This document shows, piece after piece, positions 1 to 9,860 of a DNA stretch of 51,277 nt; positions within the stretch are counted from its first letter, which is position 1; every line of letters starts with the position of its first letter. Origin of the DNA: Chara braunii (taxonomy: Eukaryota; Streptophyta; Charophyceae; Charales; Characeae); NCBI GenBank assembly GCA_003427395.1, contig BFEA01000436.1, positions 354,866 through 406,142 on the forward strand. The letters run 5' to 3'. A program made the position numbers and the translations under genes. Under the pieces are notes generated by a model that was not told where the DNA came from, did no database searches, and saw only the letters and a list, made by a program, of their open reading frames with translations.

Positions 1-309
1 ACCCCGACCCCAGGAAATCACATTCTGCCCTTTTGGCTAATTTCGAGGTGAGCGGCATTTGAAAAATGAGTACAATTTCCTACATGTCACTTGCTGAAAC
101 TTCTTTGCTGCACCTCAATCCCCCTAAAAATTATACATTTTATTATTTGTCGGACAAACTTAATAGTACACTACATGTTGGGCAAAGATCCTCAACGTCA
201 AAACTTAATATTACGCTACAAACATTGACTGAACACTCCAAAATGAGCACTTTGTTTTGTCTTCCTGCAATCCAAGCCTCAACACCCCAACCCTCTGAAT
301 ATGGAGTGA

Positions 310-1365
310 ATGTTAAACTACGAATTAATTCGCATTTTTTTTTGCACACGTTCTAAGCGGGTCATTAATGCCTGCGAGCAGAGGTAGAGGACAAAATCTT
401 AAAATACGGATTAATTCCCAAATGTTTTCGCACACTTAATCGTTGGAAGAGGTCACGAGGCGCTGTGAGCGGGATAGCAATGCCACATACTAAGTCATTG
501 AAAGAGAACAGGAGTCGCTGTAAGCGGGATAGTCATGCCTGCACGCAAAGTTGGAGGACGCAATTTCAAACTCGGAATTCCTTATATAAGAGGACCTTGC
601 CCACACTAGGCCTGACAATTGCGATGCATCGTACAGTTCTCACTCGCGCAGATGTGAATCATTGCAATTTTGGTGCATCTTTATCCATCAATACGGCAGT
701 TGAGCGCCACATAAAATCAAAGCGCAGGGGTAAGGCATCACACATTTTCAAGGTATAGCATCTGATGTAACATAAAGGCGATTGAAAACTCACAGTAAAG
801 GCGTCAACAATTATTATTCGTTGTTAACGATCATTTCCGCATTATATGAGATTGCAGCTGGATTTCGCGCTCGCTCACCCATTGCAGACCCGTTGTTAAC
901 CCCTTTTAGCGAAAAGGGATGCGTATTGGAAATCGCAAAAGCGACGACGACGAGTGAACATTAAATGTTTTTACAACCCTTTTAGCGATACGTTAAGGCG
1001 TCGTGCACCCCTTTTAGCAGTATGTTAAGGCATCGAAAATTGGAAAAGACTAAAAACGACCACGTCGATTGATGCTTTGATGGTCCGATAGCGTCGAAAA
1101 TTGCAAAAGGCTAAAATCGACCACATCCACAGATGTTTTGTTTGTCCGATAATGGAATTCAAGGTCACCCCACCGTTATTGTGAAGGTGAGACAACGGTT
1201 GCTTCTAAATTTAAAAACGGTAGTCGTAAGAGGTGAGGAGGCGTTCTAAGCGAGTTATAAATTTTCTTGAGCAAAGGTAGAGGAGAGAAATTGAAACTAC
1301 GAATTAATTCGCATATGCTTTAGCACAGTGAGTCATCGAAAAAGGTGAGGAGGTGCTTTAAACCA
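310..1365. repeat. Degenerate dispersed repeat with palindromic core
   Basis: A unit of about 100 bp recurs at roughly 315-420, 421-560 and 1225-1365. It contains a CGAATTAATTCG palindrome (perfect at 321-332 and 1300-1311), a TTTxGCACAC segment, a gtgaggaggcgct segment and an agcaaaggtagagga segment, in the same order each time. Copies are diverged and separated by unrelated DNA, so this is an old dispersed or broken tandem repeat rather than a live array. Confidence 0.5.
1030..1151. repeat. Two-copy 61-bp tandem repeat
   Basis: Positions 1030-1090 and 1091-1151 are two head-to-tail copies of a 61-bp unit starting gcrtcgaaaatt and ending tgtccgata or tggtccgata. Just upstream, ccttttagc followed by gttaaggcrtcg occurs twice (about 977-1003 and 1010-1035), so the duplication tract is slightly longer in degenerate form. 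No coding potential is seen. Confidence 0.7.
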
Positions 1366-2001
1366 CCACTTTCTCCGACAACAGAAAATAACCCCCCCTG
1401 TGAGTTTCGACACGTTCTTAGGGAGGGCGGCGACCGGAGGCCGAAAAGGTGGGCCTAGTCTCCCAATTTGACAACAACAACTTTGGGTATTTTTCTCGCT
1501 TAGAAGAATTCACAGAAAGTTTTAAAAATTTACGGCTTCGTAGATTTGGTCATGATCCTTATAGAAACAATATCAAAAATATGGAGCAAGTACTTATGGC
1601 ATGCCGACCTTGCCAAGCTGGGGGACCCAATTTCAGTATCGGTAAGACGTAACACAAAGGACAATCTTTTTCGTGATTTATCTATTTTTTTCGATAAAAC
1701 AGATGGTAATCATTTTGGCAAAATATCACTTTTTGCGAACTTGCATAAATGATCATTCTTTTGGTGACAACGTAGAAGGTAACACTTTTGACCAATCATC
1801 CATTTCAGTGAATGCCTTATATCGATCCTTGAGCGACAAACAACGTCCAAGCACAGGGGTGGAACTTACATACATTCTGGCGATAACACAATTAATGATC
1901 ATTTTGACGAACTTGCCGATACGAACAAATTTTTAGTAACAACATAAAAGGTAATCATTTTGGCAAATTTGTAGATATAAACGGTCTTATAAAAAATGTA
2001 T

Positions 2002-2239
2002 GGCTTTCAAATTGCGAATAAGTTCGCATTTGTCATATAGAAATAATAGTCAGCATTAAGTGGAGACTACCACATGTATTCTGGCGATAACGAAATTGGT
2101 GATCATTTACTGTACCACTAAATTTTTTGGAGTTAAAAATAACGTCAAACACATATACATTCTAACGATAATTGGTTTCCGAATTGCGAATAAATTCGCA
2201 ATTGTCATATGGAAGCAACAGTCTGCATTTAGTGGAGAC
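2002..2239. repeat. 66-bp direct repeat pair around a palindrome
   Basis: Positions 2002-2067 and 2174-2239 are direct copies that share the aattgcgaataa/gttcgcattgtcatat core and the agtggagac end. The second copy holds a 9-bp perfect inverted repeat, AATTGCGAA / TTCGCAATT, at 2182-2190 and 2195-2203. A related segment with gcgataacaaattggtgatcat occurs near 1880 and 2083. Confidence 0.55.
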
Positions 2240-2639
2240 AAAAACCTTCATGACACACGAAGAATTGACCCCGGCTACAGAAGATAGGACAGGCGGAAGG
2301 AAGGTGGTTGCGGGGACGAGGGTTTGGCAGAGGGAGTCAACCGAAAAATGAGGCGGTACCCACAGAAGAGGGGCGAGCCAAAATATGTGAAAATTGCAAA
2401 GGGGGGGGGAGGGGGGGGGCTTTCAGACCATAAAGTCGCGCGAAAGACAGAGATAAGCACGAAATAATTTGGTGACCAAGAAGAAATCATTGACATCTTT
2501 CACCAACATCTTGCTAAATGAACCAGAGTATCGAGTCCTATGAGCACGAGTATAAAGAATGTTTACAAGAGGACAAAGATTATCGCATGAGTGACACAAG
2601 AGCACAACCTGGAAATGAATAAAGGCAGCAAGATGCTGC

Positions 2640-2930
2640 CTCGGTCGTAGAGGACATAAGGAGAATAACCCGAAAACAAACAAAGGCAGCACAAGGCTGA
2701 GATATTCACATCGACATCTAAGCGTCTACTTAAGAAATATTGCATCACGAGGCTGGGATATTCACATCGACATCCAAACGTCTACTTGACCTAAGCGTCC
2801 ACTTCAACCCTCTAGCTGTTTGGCGACAAGGAAAGAGAATAACCTGAAAACAAACGAAGGCAACACAGCGCTGTCGGGGTCCTACTAAAAAACAGGTTGC
2901 ACGAGGCTGCGACATTCACATCGGAAAAAC
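2640..2930. repeat. Partially duplicated block
   Basis: Two segments recur. One reads gagaataacc-gaaaacaaac-aaggca-cac, near 2660 and 2838. The other reads gaggctgngatattcacatcgacatc, near 2695, 2751 and, shortened, 2909. They form a short, scrambled tandem block with no coding content. Confidence 0.5.
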
Positions 2931-3112
2931 TAAAAAAACAAGAAAGTCAAAGAAAGTCCTACGAGTAAAGCGGTCAGGTTCCTCGAAATGAAGAACCCTT
3001 AAAAAATGTTGCAGCTCGAGTCGGCCGACTGCTAGACTAAGTGGGAATAAATTCGCACTTCTGTTTATGGCCTTGCGAATAAAAAACTTTGCGTATTTTC
3101 AAACTAGGGGTA

Positions 3113-3875
3113 TTAGTATGAGCCTTGTAGTATGTCCACCACAATCCTCAGCCTGATGTTTGGAATGTCACTTTGGGCTATCGAAAATGGTGGCGGATGA
3201 CCGTGTCCCAGAAAAGAAGAGAAGGCGAGCATGAAAATACCACAATTCGACCGGTCCGACTGCTGAGGGACACCATGAACAACCACCTTGGGGTCCGGGA
3301 GAAGTAGTTTCGTGTGTTAACCAAGTCGACGAAATGTTTCGTCAGAGAGGTATTTTCTGAAGTTGTCAAACACATGGGAAGAAAAACCGTCATCGTCTTG
3401 TAGGAGGCAGTCGTAGTACTCCAACTGTCCTTCGTGGACGCATAATAGGGTCTAATGCACTTCGATTTTTATGAACAGGAATCATTAGCATGTCGTACGA
3501 AAAAATATTCACATCTTTTGTCCATCTCGCAACCCTATTATGTCGACATCCCTCATCGACGAGCTCGGTATAAAAAAACGGACTGAAAGTATAAACAGAG
3601 GGATACCCTGGCAACGTAACGTTGCCAACCAAGGCCAAGTATAACTTCACCACCTCGTCGCAAAGCCATCCCCCCTGGACAAGAGTCCGAAATTTTTTTC
3701 TGCTCAACAGAATACAACTGATCCCTTTGCGAATCGAGGAAACCACCTCGTGGCCGTTGTTTAAATCTCCGCGGACGTCCTGCAACATTCTCAACTCTGT
3801 ACCGCTAAGCTCCTCAGTAGGCAACGATACGTGAAAAGATGATGTAGCCGCAACTACACAAACACCCACGAACAA
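3113..3875 (-). pseudogene. Ulp1-like (C48) cysteine protease remnant
   Basis: Ulp1/SENP-type proteases cleave SUMO or similar tags. Related domains are also carried by plant transposons. The upstream part lies in the frame from 3875: a WLCDEVV start-of-domain motif near 3655-3675, then FFYTELVDEG, VARWTKDVNIF and a DMLMIPVH strand. The reading frame then shifts by one base near 3458. In the new frame the catalytic His codon is 3455-3457, YYDC supplies Asp at 3410-3412, and PQQSDRSNCGIF supplies the Gln and the catalytic Cys at 3242-3244. The domain ends at TAA 3113-3115. The conserved Trp after His is TAG (3452-3454), and a second stop, TAA, lies at 3317-3319. One frameshift plus two stops make it a pseudogene. 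The upstream exon structure is uncertain. Confidence 0.8.
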
Positions 3876-3933
3876 TTGTGAGGAACTGCCAAAACCACTG
3901 GGGCGAGTTGGTTAAGAACTGTCTGCCCTTTTT

Positions 3934-4267
3934 CTAGCCACGACTGTTGAATGTGCCATTGGCGATGTACTTAGGATACGGGTCTTTGAAGATACCCCGT
4001 TTGGCATCGTTATCAGACCCATCAGACAAAGTATCAACGCTTTCAATAGACGCAACCACGTGTTTTTGCAAAGCTTCCTCCTTATCTATTCCACAAGCCT
4101 TCAGAGCCCTGAAAACTCTCTCGGAAAGGCGAGGCATCCGGACCCTTTTAAACAACCCTACACTTGACGAGGACTTCTTCGGTAAAGCGGCCAATGACCT
4201 CCCTGAAAAAGATTTTTCGCGTATGGCGTTTGAAGGCTTCAGAGTAGGGACATTGACAACCTCACAC
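3934..4267 (-). pseudogene. Possible internal exon of the Ulp1-like gene
   Basis: This minus-strand open stretch of about 110 codons lies directly upstream of the protease domain. It is hydrophilic, with KKSSSSVGLFKRV and a DTLSDGSDNDAKRG segment, and has no family motif I recognise. Its 5' edge coincides with a good splice acceptor (polypyrimidine-rich, TTTTACAG at 4268-4275), which is the main reason to treat it as an exon. Its junction to the 3875 frame is unresolved: a small intron or a frameshift is needed. It could instead be a chance open frame. Confidence 0.35.
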
Positions 4268-4415
4268 CTGTAAAACATAGAAAAAAACCCACCACCCCCA
4301 AGTTTTTTTTAACAAGTGGTAATAGCTACATGAGCCCATCATATCAATCTGGATGTCATTGACCACAAAGCTGAACAGTGACAAATATGTGAGTGCTACT
4401 ATTCACAAATCTTAC
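4268..4415 (-). other. Candidate GT-AG intron
   Basis: On the minus strand, ATG|GTAAGA gives a strong donor (GT at 4414-4415) and TTTTACAG|GTGTGAG gives an acceptor (AG at 4268-4269). The 148-bp length is normal for a plant intron. Joining the flanks is frame-compatible with only one upstream frame, and that frame is not the acidic-repeat frame, so the assignment is tentative. Confidence 0.35.
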
Positions 4416-4458
4416 CATGTTTGGGAGTCCTTCGAGGGTAATCGGCCTCCTCTCACGG

Positions 4459-5537
4459 TCACGCCACTGTGCCAACGTCCACAGAGGATTTGATGTTCGG
4501 CACCTCGGTCACGGCTGAGTCGCTAACCACCTCGATGGCTGCTGAGTCGCTAACCAACCCGATGACTTCATGAAGTACCACTTCCCGATCGGTACAGAGG
4601 ACAAACACTCGATCACCTTGTTCTTCACCGCAGCGGGTGGACGGACAATCATGACCTTTCCGCTCAGGATCCATCTCGACGCTGACCGACAACTCACCGC
4701 TAAAATGTCGAGCTTCCACCACGGGTTCTTCGCCTTCCTCATCGCCATGAAACCGAGTTTTCACCACGGGTACTTCTTCGCCTTCCTTATCGCCAAGAAG
4801 TCGAGCTTCCACAAACGTCCACGCACGTCCTTCCTCCCCACGGTCTTTGCCTTCCACAAAAATCCACTGACCTCCCTTAACGTCACCCTCTTGCGTCATC
4901 AGAGGCGACCCACTGTGCAGAACCTCTTCGGTGTCCCCAATGTTGATGTTATTTTCTGATGAGCCCTAGAGAAGCTCCTCATCCCGCTGCACAACATGCG
5001 CTTCCTGTGAGAGTTCTTCCCCAGGAGCTGTTGTACTCTTGCTGTCAAAATGGACGGACACATCCTCTGAAGCATGACAGTGATGCTCGCTAGCCCCGAT
5101 CTTCAGCACTCCTGCATCGAGCCCCTCCTGCACTTTGTGAGGCTGCCAGTGTTGAGTGTCCTTTTCCCGCTTCATAGCATGCGCTTCCTATAAGAGCTGC
5201 TCTTCCCCCGGAGCTGCTGTACTCATGCTCTCAAAGTCGAGGGACGCACCCTCCGAAGCATGACATTGATGCTCTCTAGCCCCGGTCCCCAACACTCTTG
5301 CATCGAGCCCTTCCAACATTTTGCGAGGCGGCGAATGTTGAGTCTCCTCTTCCCACTGTACAACATGCGTTTCCTGTGAGAGCTTCTCTTCCCCTTGAGT
5401 TGCTGTACTCTTGCTCTCGAAATCGATGGACGCACCCTTCGAAGCATGACATTCATACTCGCTAGGCCCGATATCCAACACTCATGCAGCGGGCCCCTCC
5501 AGCACTTTGCGAGACGCTTACTCTCGAGTCTCAACAT
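4459..5537 (-). pseudogene. Acidic, repeat-containing N-terminal region
   Basis: One minus-strand frame stays open from 5481 to 4459 except for two TAG codons (5188-5190 and 4966-4968). It encodes two to three copies of a 62-residue acidic/polar repeat (HASEGAS, FESKST, APGEE, LSQETHVVQ), then a Glu/Asp-rich segment (GEEGRAWTFVEARLLGDKEGEEVP). At 5188 the other copies carry CAG (Gln), so that stop is one C-to-T change. The region lies on the same strand directly upstream of the Ulp1-like domain, so it may be the disordered N-terminal half of the same gene. I recognise no function. Confidence 0.5.
4970..5537 (-). repeat. 186-bp coding tandem repeat
   Basis: The unit starts at 5036, 5222 and 5408, an exact 186-bp (62-codon) spacing, with partial units at both edges (about three copies). 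The period is a multiple of three and the repeat is read in one open frame, which argues that it expanded while the sequence was still coding. It overlaps the acidic pseudogene region. Confidence 0.8.
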
Positions 5538-5540
5538 TTG

Positions 5541-6038
5541 AGAACGGTGGTGAGCAGGGGAACACTGTGCCGAACTGAAGGTGTGCGGGGTTCGACCTCA
5601 CATTCTCTTTGCCCCGCATAACTTTAGCGTGAGGAGCATGCTGGCGGACGGCCCGCAGGCCGACGTGAGTAACTCGGAATCTATTCAGACTTTGCGGCGC
5701 TCGCCAAAGGTGAGGGAACAGTCGCTGGCACCTTCGCTCCTTCGCAATGCAGGCATCCTAGCGTCCANGCAAAATGAAGACGTAGTTCCCGGTAAGGAAT
5801 GGTTTTGCCGCTCAGGAGATGTTGCCGTATGCTGCATGCGTTCACATTCTTCCAAGAAGTGCTGGAGCAAGGTTTTGACCATAGAATACGCCCGCTACGT
5901 ACTGTGGCACGGACTCTCCTCGACATCGTGAAATAAATTCCTCGCAGACAAGTGTGAATCTACTCGCACTTGATAAGACCGCAGGGCGGTCTCGTCTCGC
6001 ATGTTGGAATCTCGACTCCCTTTGTAGTGGCTTTCAGT
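5541..6038. other. Unassigned segment with an ambiguous base
   Basis: No supported gene. Short open frames exist on both strands (for example 5581-5931 on plus and 5681-5926 on minus) but they shadow each other and carry no motif. Position 5767 is N, an unresolved base. A GU-tolerant palindrome, agtgtga / tcgcact, lies at 5951-5970. Confidence 0.4.
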
Positions 6039-7018
6039 TCACCTAGACTCGTGACTCCCGAATGCTCTATGCTTTTCGTTCGAACCCTTTCCATCTGACC
6101 CGTTTCCGCTGCAGGACCCTTTTCCGTCGGACCCTTTTCCGGCGGACCCTTTTCCACCGAAGCCCTTTGATTCCGATGATGTTTCGCCTGACCATTTTCC
6201 GGCAGATCGTTTTTCTCCAGAACCCTCTCCGCCCGACCCCTTCCCCTATGCTTTGTCATCACCAGATCCTGAGCCGTCTCCTCCATCACCTCCGCCACCA
6301 GATCCTGAGTCGTCTCCTTCGCCACCTCCTCCACCGCCTCCCGGATGTTGACCACCGGCCGGAGGTTGAGGCATGCGCCAATCAATGCAACGAGACGGTG
6401 TCGTTTTAAGTTTATAGAAAGGCGCTCGAAATTCCAACATTTTGTTGTCGTAGAGCTCGTCGAGCTTTTGGCCTACATACGCATTGACGTCCTGTAGGCT
6501 CCTTTAGGGGTTTACTACACTCAAATGCTCCACTAGAGCTTCCCTGACCTTTTTTTTAAATGGACCCGCTCCCAGTCTGTTGAGGGCACTCCACTTGTCG
6601 TCGGCTTCCTTTGTTACCATGACCCACTTTCCATTCTTTACAGCAGGTTTAAATTTCCTAGGGTGCCATATGACGTTGTATTTCCAGACATCCTCTGTTG
6701 TGAACCGGTGGTGCTCTTCATAGAAGAAGAGCCTATCATTTTCCCAAGTAACATGGTCCTTAAGGAGCTTATCAAGAGCTGCGTATTCATAGTCTCTCTC
6801 TGCTTCCCCATCATCAGACGACTGGTCCTTGATTGTATCGCGCTCAAATACACGCTTCAAACCGGCAGGGGACGTGCTATATCTCCGAGGACCACCTTCC
6901 CCTTCATCATCAACCTGTGTCACCACCCAAGGAAGTGGCATGGACTCGAAATCGAATGTTTCAGAGAGACTGTCGCTCACCTCCTCCATGTCTTCAACGT
7001 CGAAAGGGTCGTTGGCGA
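6039..7018 (-). pseudogene. Unrecognised protein remnant with GKGS-repeat tail
   Basis: One minus-strand frame runs from the long-LTR edge (about 7018) to TGA at 6039-6041, interrupted only by TAA at 6504-6506 and TAG at 6246-6248. The N-terminal 170 or so residues are a charged, apparently folded segment: DVEDMEEVSDSL, YAALDKLLKDHVTWENDRLFFYEEHH, VIWHPRKFKPAVKNGKWVMVTKEADDKW. A Gly/Asp/Ser-rich linker follows, then a tail of GGKGSAGKGSDGKGS-type repeats. The open frame runs on into the LTR to 7103, but that part is LTR sequence without an ATG, so the true 5' end was lost or displaced. It may belong with the protease remnant downstream. I do not recognise the family. Confidence 0.5.
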
Positions 7019-8362
7019 GCGCATCGGTCTGGCACCACACAAGGCAGCGCGGGACCCTCCCGGCCGCGTCACACAGGAGTTGGTTTAAATCCTTCGCCGC
7101 CAATATACATGGAGTTTCTGCAAGCCGCTCCGACCGAGTGCGTCAGCCATACCTCCCGCGAGCCCCTACGACAGGATAGGGCCTACGCGAGGCACGACTT
7201 ACCTCCACCTTACGGGAGTTGTCACCTCCCTTCGGTGGGTGTATCCCCGCCGAGCTACCAGTCCAAAGTACGAAAGCTAATCAGTTGCAATCGCAGAGGT
7301 GGACCAGCCGATGACGTTTCTCATTCGCTGTAGCATAGGGGGTACGCGCGGTAATACGCCTCTATCGGACCCGCACGCGAACCGACATCTTGGGGGGCTG
7401 AGGTCCTAAGCGCGACTCGTCGTTGGTCGACTAGGACGCATCCCACACACCACGCACACTCCACTTTACGAACACAAGAAAATAAAACACACACATACAC
7501 ACACGAAACGACACAACACAAACAACGCGACAACGCTCCTAGTCCCTCAGTAGCCATCCCATAACTTTCCGATGCGGAAATCGGATAGGCGTTGTGCACG
7601 AGACTTAGTATAAAACTGCATGAACGCAGGGCCTACTCAAATCGACTATTTATGCAAACGTACGCAAGCAGTCGCAATGATGGCGTACCATGTAGTACCC
7701 ATACTCATGCGGTCCTCGTTAATCTTCAGGGTCGCATTCGACACTCAAGTATCGGCTGACCCGCGCCCTGAGGGTTAAAGACCACACACCCTTTTCTGCA
7801 CCCTGTGCAGAGTGGGTGGTACACAGGTCCACACCTGTGGTGGCAGTCGTGTCTTACTGCCTTGGAGATGAGCCTCACTCCAGGCCTGGACAGAAGTCAA
7901 GGGGTTTGACTTTGACGGCTGCCACGGACTACAACGTCCAACTATAAAATTTTAAAAGCAAAGAATAGAAAAGGGTCCTCCTTTTCTCTCAAGCCATAAT
8001 CTGGTTAACCCTTGCGCACAACCACAGTAAGCTGCGCGCATACCCAAGGCACATAAAATAATATACATAAGGTTTATTTATATAGGACGATCACTTCTCA
8101 CAGTCACAGTGGGACTCCTCTCAGCCATATATGTATGTAATCGCAGGCAGTCACATCCAGAGTCCGAACCACAAACATACCTGCAGTCACATCAAAGATT
8201 CAACAAGGTCCACACACTACACAGGGTCAACTTCAACCATTCTTTATGCTCATACCCCTTGCTTTCGGCATACAAACCTCACTCTTGTGCAAATCCCCAA
8301 AATAAATACTCAGTACTTTTGTTAAATGGTCATTCAATAAAGTCCGGGTGAAAACACAGTGA

Positions 8363-8730
8363 AAATTTCGGCAGCGCTTCCCTTAGGAAAAGTGTCTTTC
8401 CATAATTTATATCAGCCCGAATATGAAAACAGAAATAGTCTTTGACTTCCCAAAGTACAATTTTGTCTAACTCCCTAAATTAGCAAAAAATTGGGCAGCA
8501 CTCCCTTCAGAAAAGGAGACTTTCCAGATTTTTACTAAGCCATGTATGAACTTTAGACAAGTTGAACTTTGAAAAGTCAAAATTTGACTAACTGCTTGGA
8601 TTTGCAGAAATTTCGGCAGCGCTTCCCGTAGAGAAAGTAACTTACCAAAATTTATACAAAGCCAAGTATAATAAAAAGATCCCAGAAAATGCGACAATTG
8701 ATCTAAGTAAAATAAACTCAGCTCAGAAAA
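8363..8730. repeat. 122-bp tandem repeat, three units
   Basis: Units begin at about 8363, 8488 and 8608. They alternate between an A type (aaatttcggcagcgcttccc) and a B type (aaattgggcagcactccc), in the order A-B-A. Each has a ggaaa...tttcc short inverted repeat and an atttatan-aagcc segment. The same array has five units in the right LTR copy. Confidence 0.8.
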
Positions 8731-8947
8731 TGCAGGAATTGAAACTAACTCCTATGGCTCTAGCACGTGGTGAGCGACCAAAGCAACTACCTATCAAACT
8801 GAAACTCAGACCAAGTAGTAGCCTCACTCAGTCACACGCAGGCCAAACCACAAAGGTAAGTACTCTCACCATCCCAAGTCATCTTTGGCAAACAATAGTT
8901 CATAGTCTTTTAATGATTTCATCCCTTATACCCAGCTTACATAACGC

Positions 8948-9860
8948 ATAAGGTCAGGACACCCAAACTTATGGAATGAACCTTACCTTAGCCAGACCTA
9001 AAGTCGGGTCACCCAAATTTATGGAATAAGTCAAACTTAGCTAGAGGTTATACAAACACAGGGCACAACAACTTTTCTCTTCTTTCAGCATATGACTAGA
9101 CCATTCTAGTCGCCCTGAACTGTTTAAATAGCCAAGTTATATATATCTCTCTAAATTTAATCTTCAAAGCGGACGTAGGACTGAGCCATTCATCTTAGAA
9201 ACAATGCTCAGTCGGCCCAGGTTACATTCAGTTATACTCTTAATTATACTCTCTTCAGGTTGTGATATGCCATAGTAAGACCACCTAAACTTATAGAACG
9301 GTTTCATCAACTTGTTCATAAGTACAATAATAGTAAAATATAGCCAAATTATAACCTTGGGTTCCAGCATGTGCGGGCTTTGAGTCAGCCCACCTGAACT
9401 TACAGAACAGTCTGACTCTCTGTCTCATTCGTTCCTCTCTGATCCAATTTGTGCATGCCATTGGACTAGACCACCCGAACTTACAGAACGGTCTGCCCTT
9501 TGTCAAGTTCATGTCCTCAAAATAAAGCAGAAAGAGGTTGAGCTTCCTAAACTTATAGAATGGCTCAGACCTCCTCGTTCAGAACCAAATAAACAGAGGA
9601 AAACCCGAAATAACCAAGGCGACCAAGACACCTGAACTTACAGAATGCGCTTGGTCCCTGAAAAATCATCCGCAGTCAGCCCTCCCTAGTCAGAGAAGTC
9701 AGGCCACCTAAACTTATAGAACAGCCTGACCCTCCATGCAAACCAACAGCCCTGGGTCTCCCCAAACTTATGGGGACTTCCCAGCCACCAGAGCAATCAG
9801 ACCCCCTAAGCTTATAGAAGGATCTGACGCTCCACTCAAATTAAAATAAACATAGTGCTG
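8948..9860. repeat. Array of variable-stem, constant-loop hairpins (mostly loop type A)
   Basis: About a dozen imperfect palindromes share a 19-nt centre close to CACCTRAACTTAYAGAACR, with arms that differ each time. Clear examples: gagtcag 9382-9388 / ctgactc 9412-9418; agacc 9468-9472 / ggtct 9490-9494; tgagc 9539-9543 / gctca 9563-9567; gaccaag 9621-9627 / cttggtc 9650-9656; gtcaggc 9698-9704 / gcctgac 9724-9730; ctggg 9752-9756 / cccag 9780-9784; tcaga 9797-9801 / tctga 9823-9827. One hairpin (gactgagc 9179-9186 / gctcagtc 9206-9213) carries loop type B instead. At 9095-9112, gactag-accatt-ctagtc has lost most of its loop. Function is unknown. The array lies in the inferred transcribed leader of the LTR. 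Confidence 0.75.

Larger units (their letters stand above)
1..3112. other. AT-rich non-coding region
   Basis: I see no convincing gene here. Open frames are short, lie on both strands and show no family motif. The stretch is AT-rich with degenerate repeats (listed separately), short palindromes built on GCGAATAAATTCGC, and a poly-G run near 2401-2420. It reads as decayed intergenic or transposon-derived DNA downstream of the minus-strand protease remnant. Confidence 0.6.

Noticed and set aside
8948-9860. CRISPR-like array
   Set aside because: The constant part is the loop of palindromes with unequal spacing, there are no fixed-length spacers, and the context is a eukaryotic LTR.
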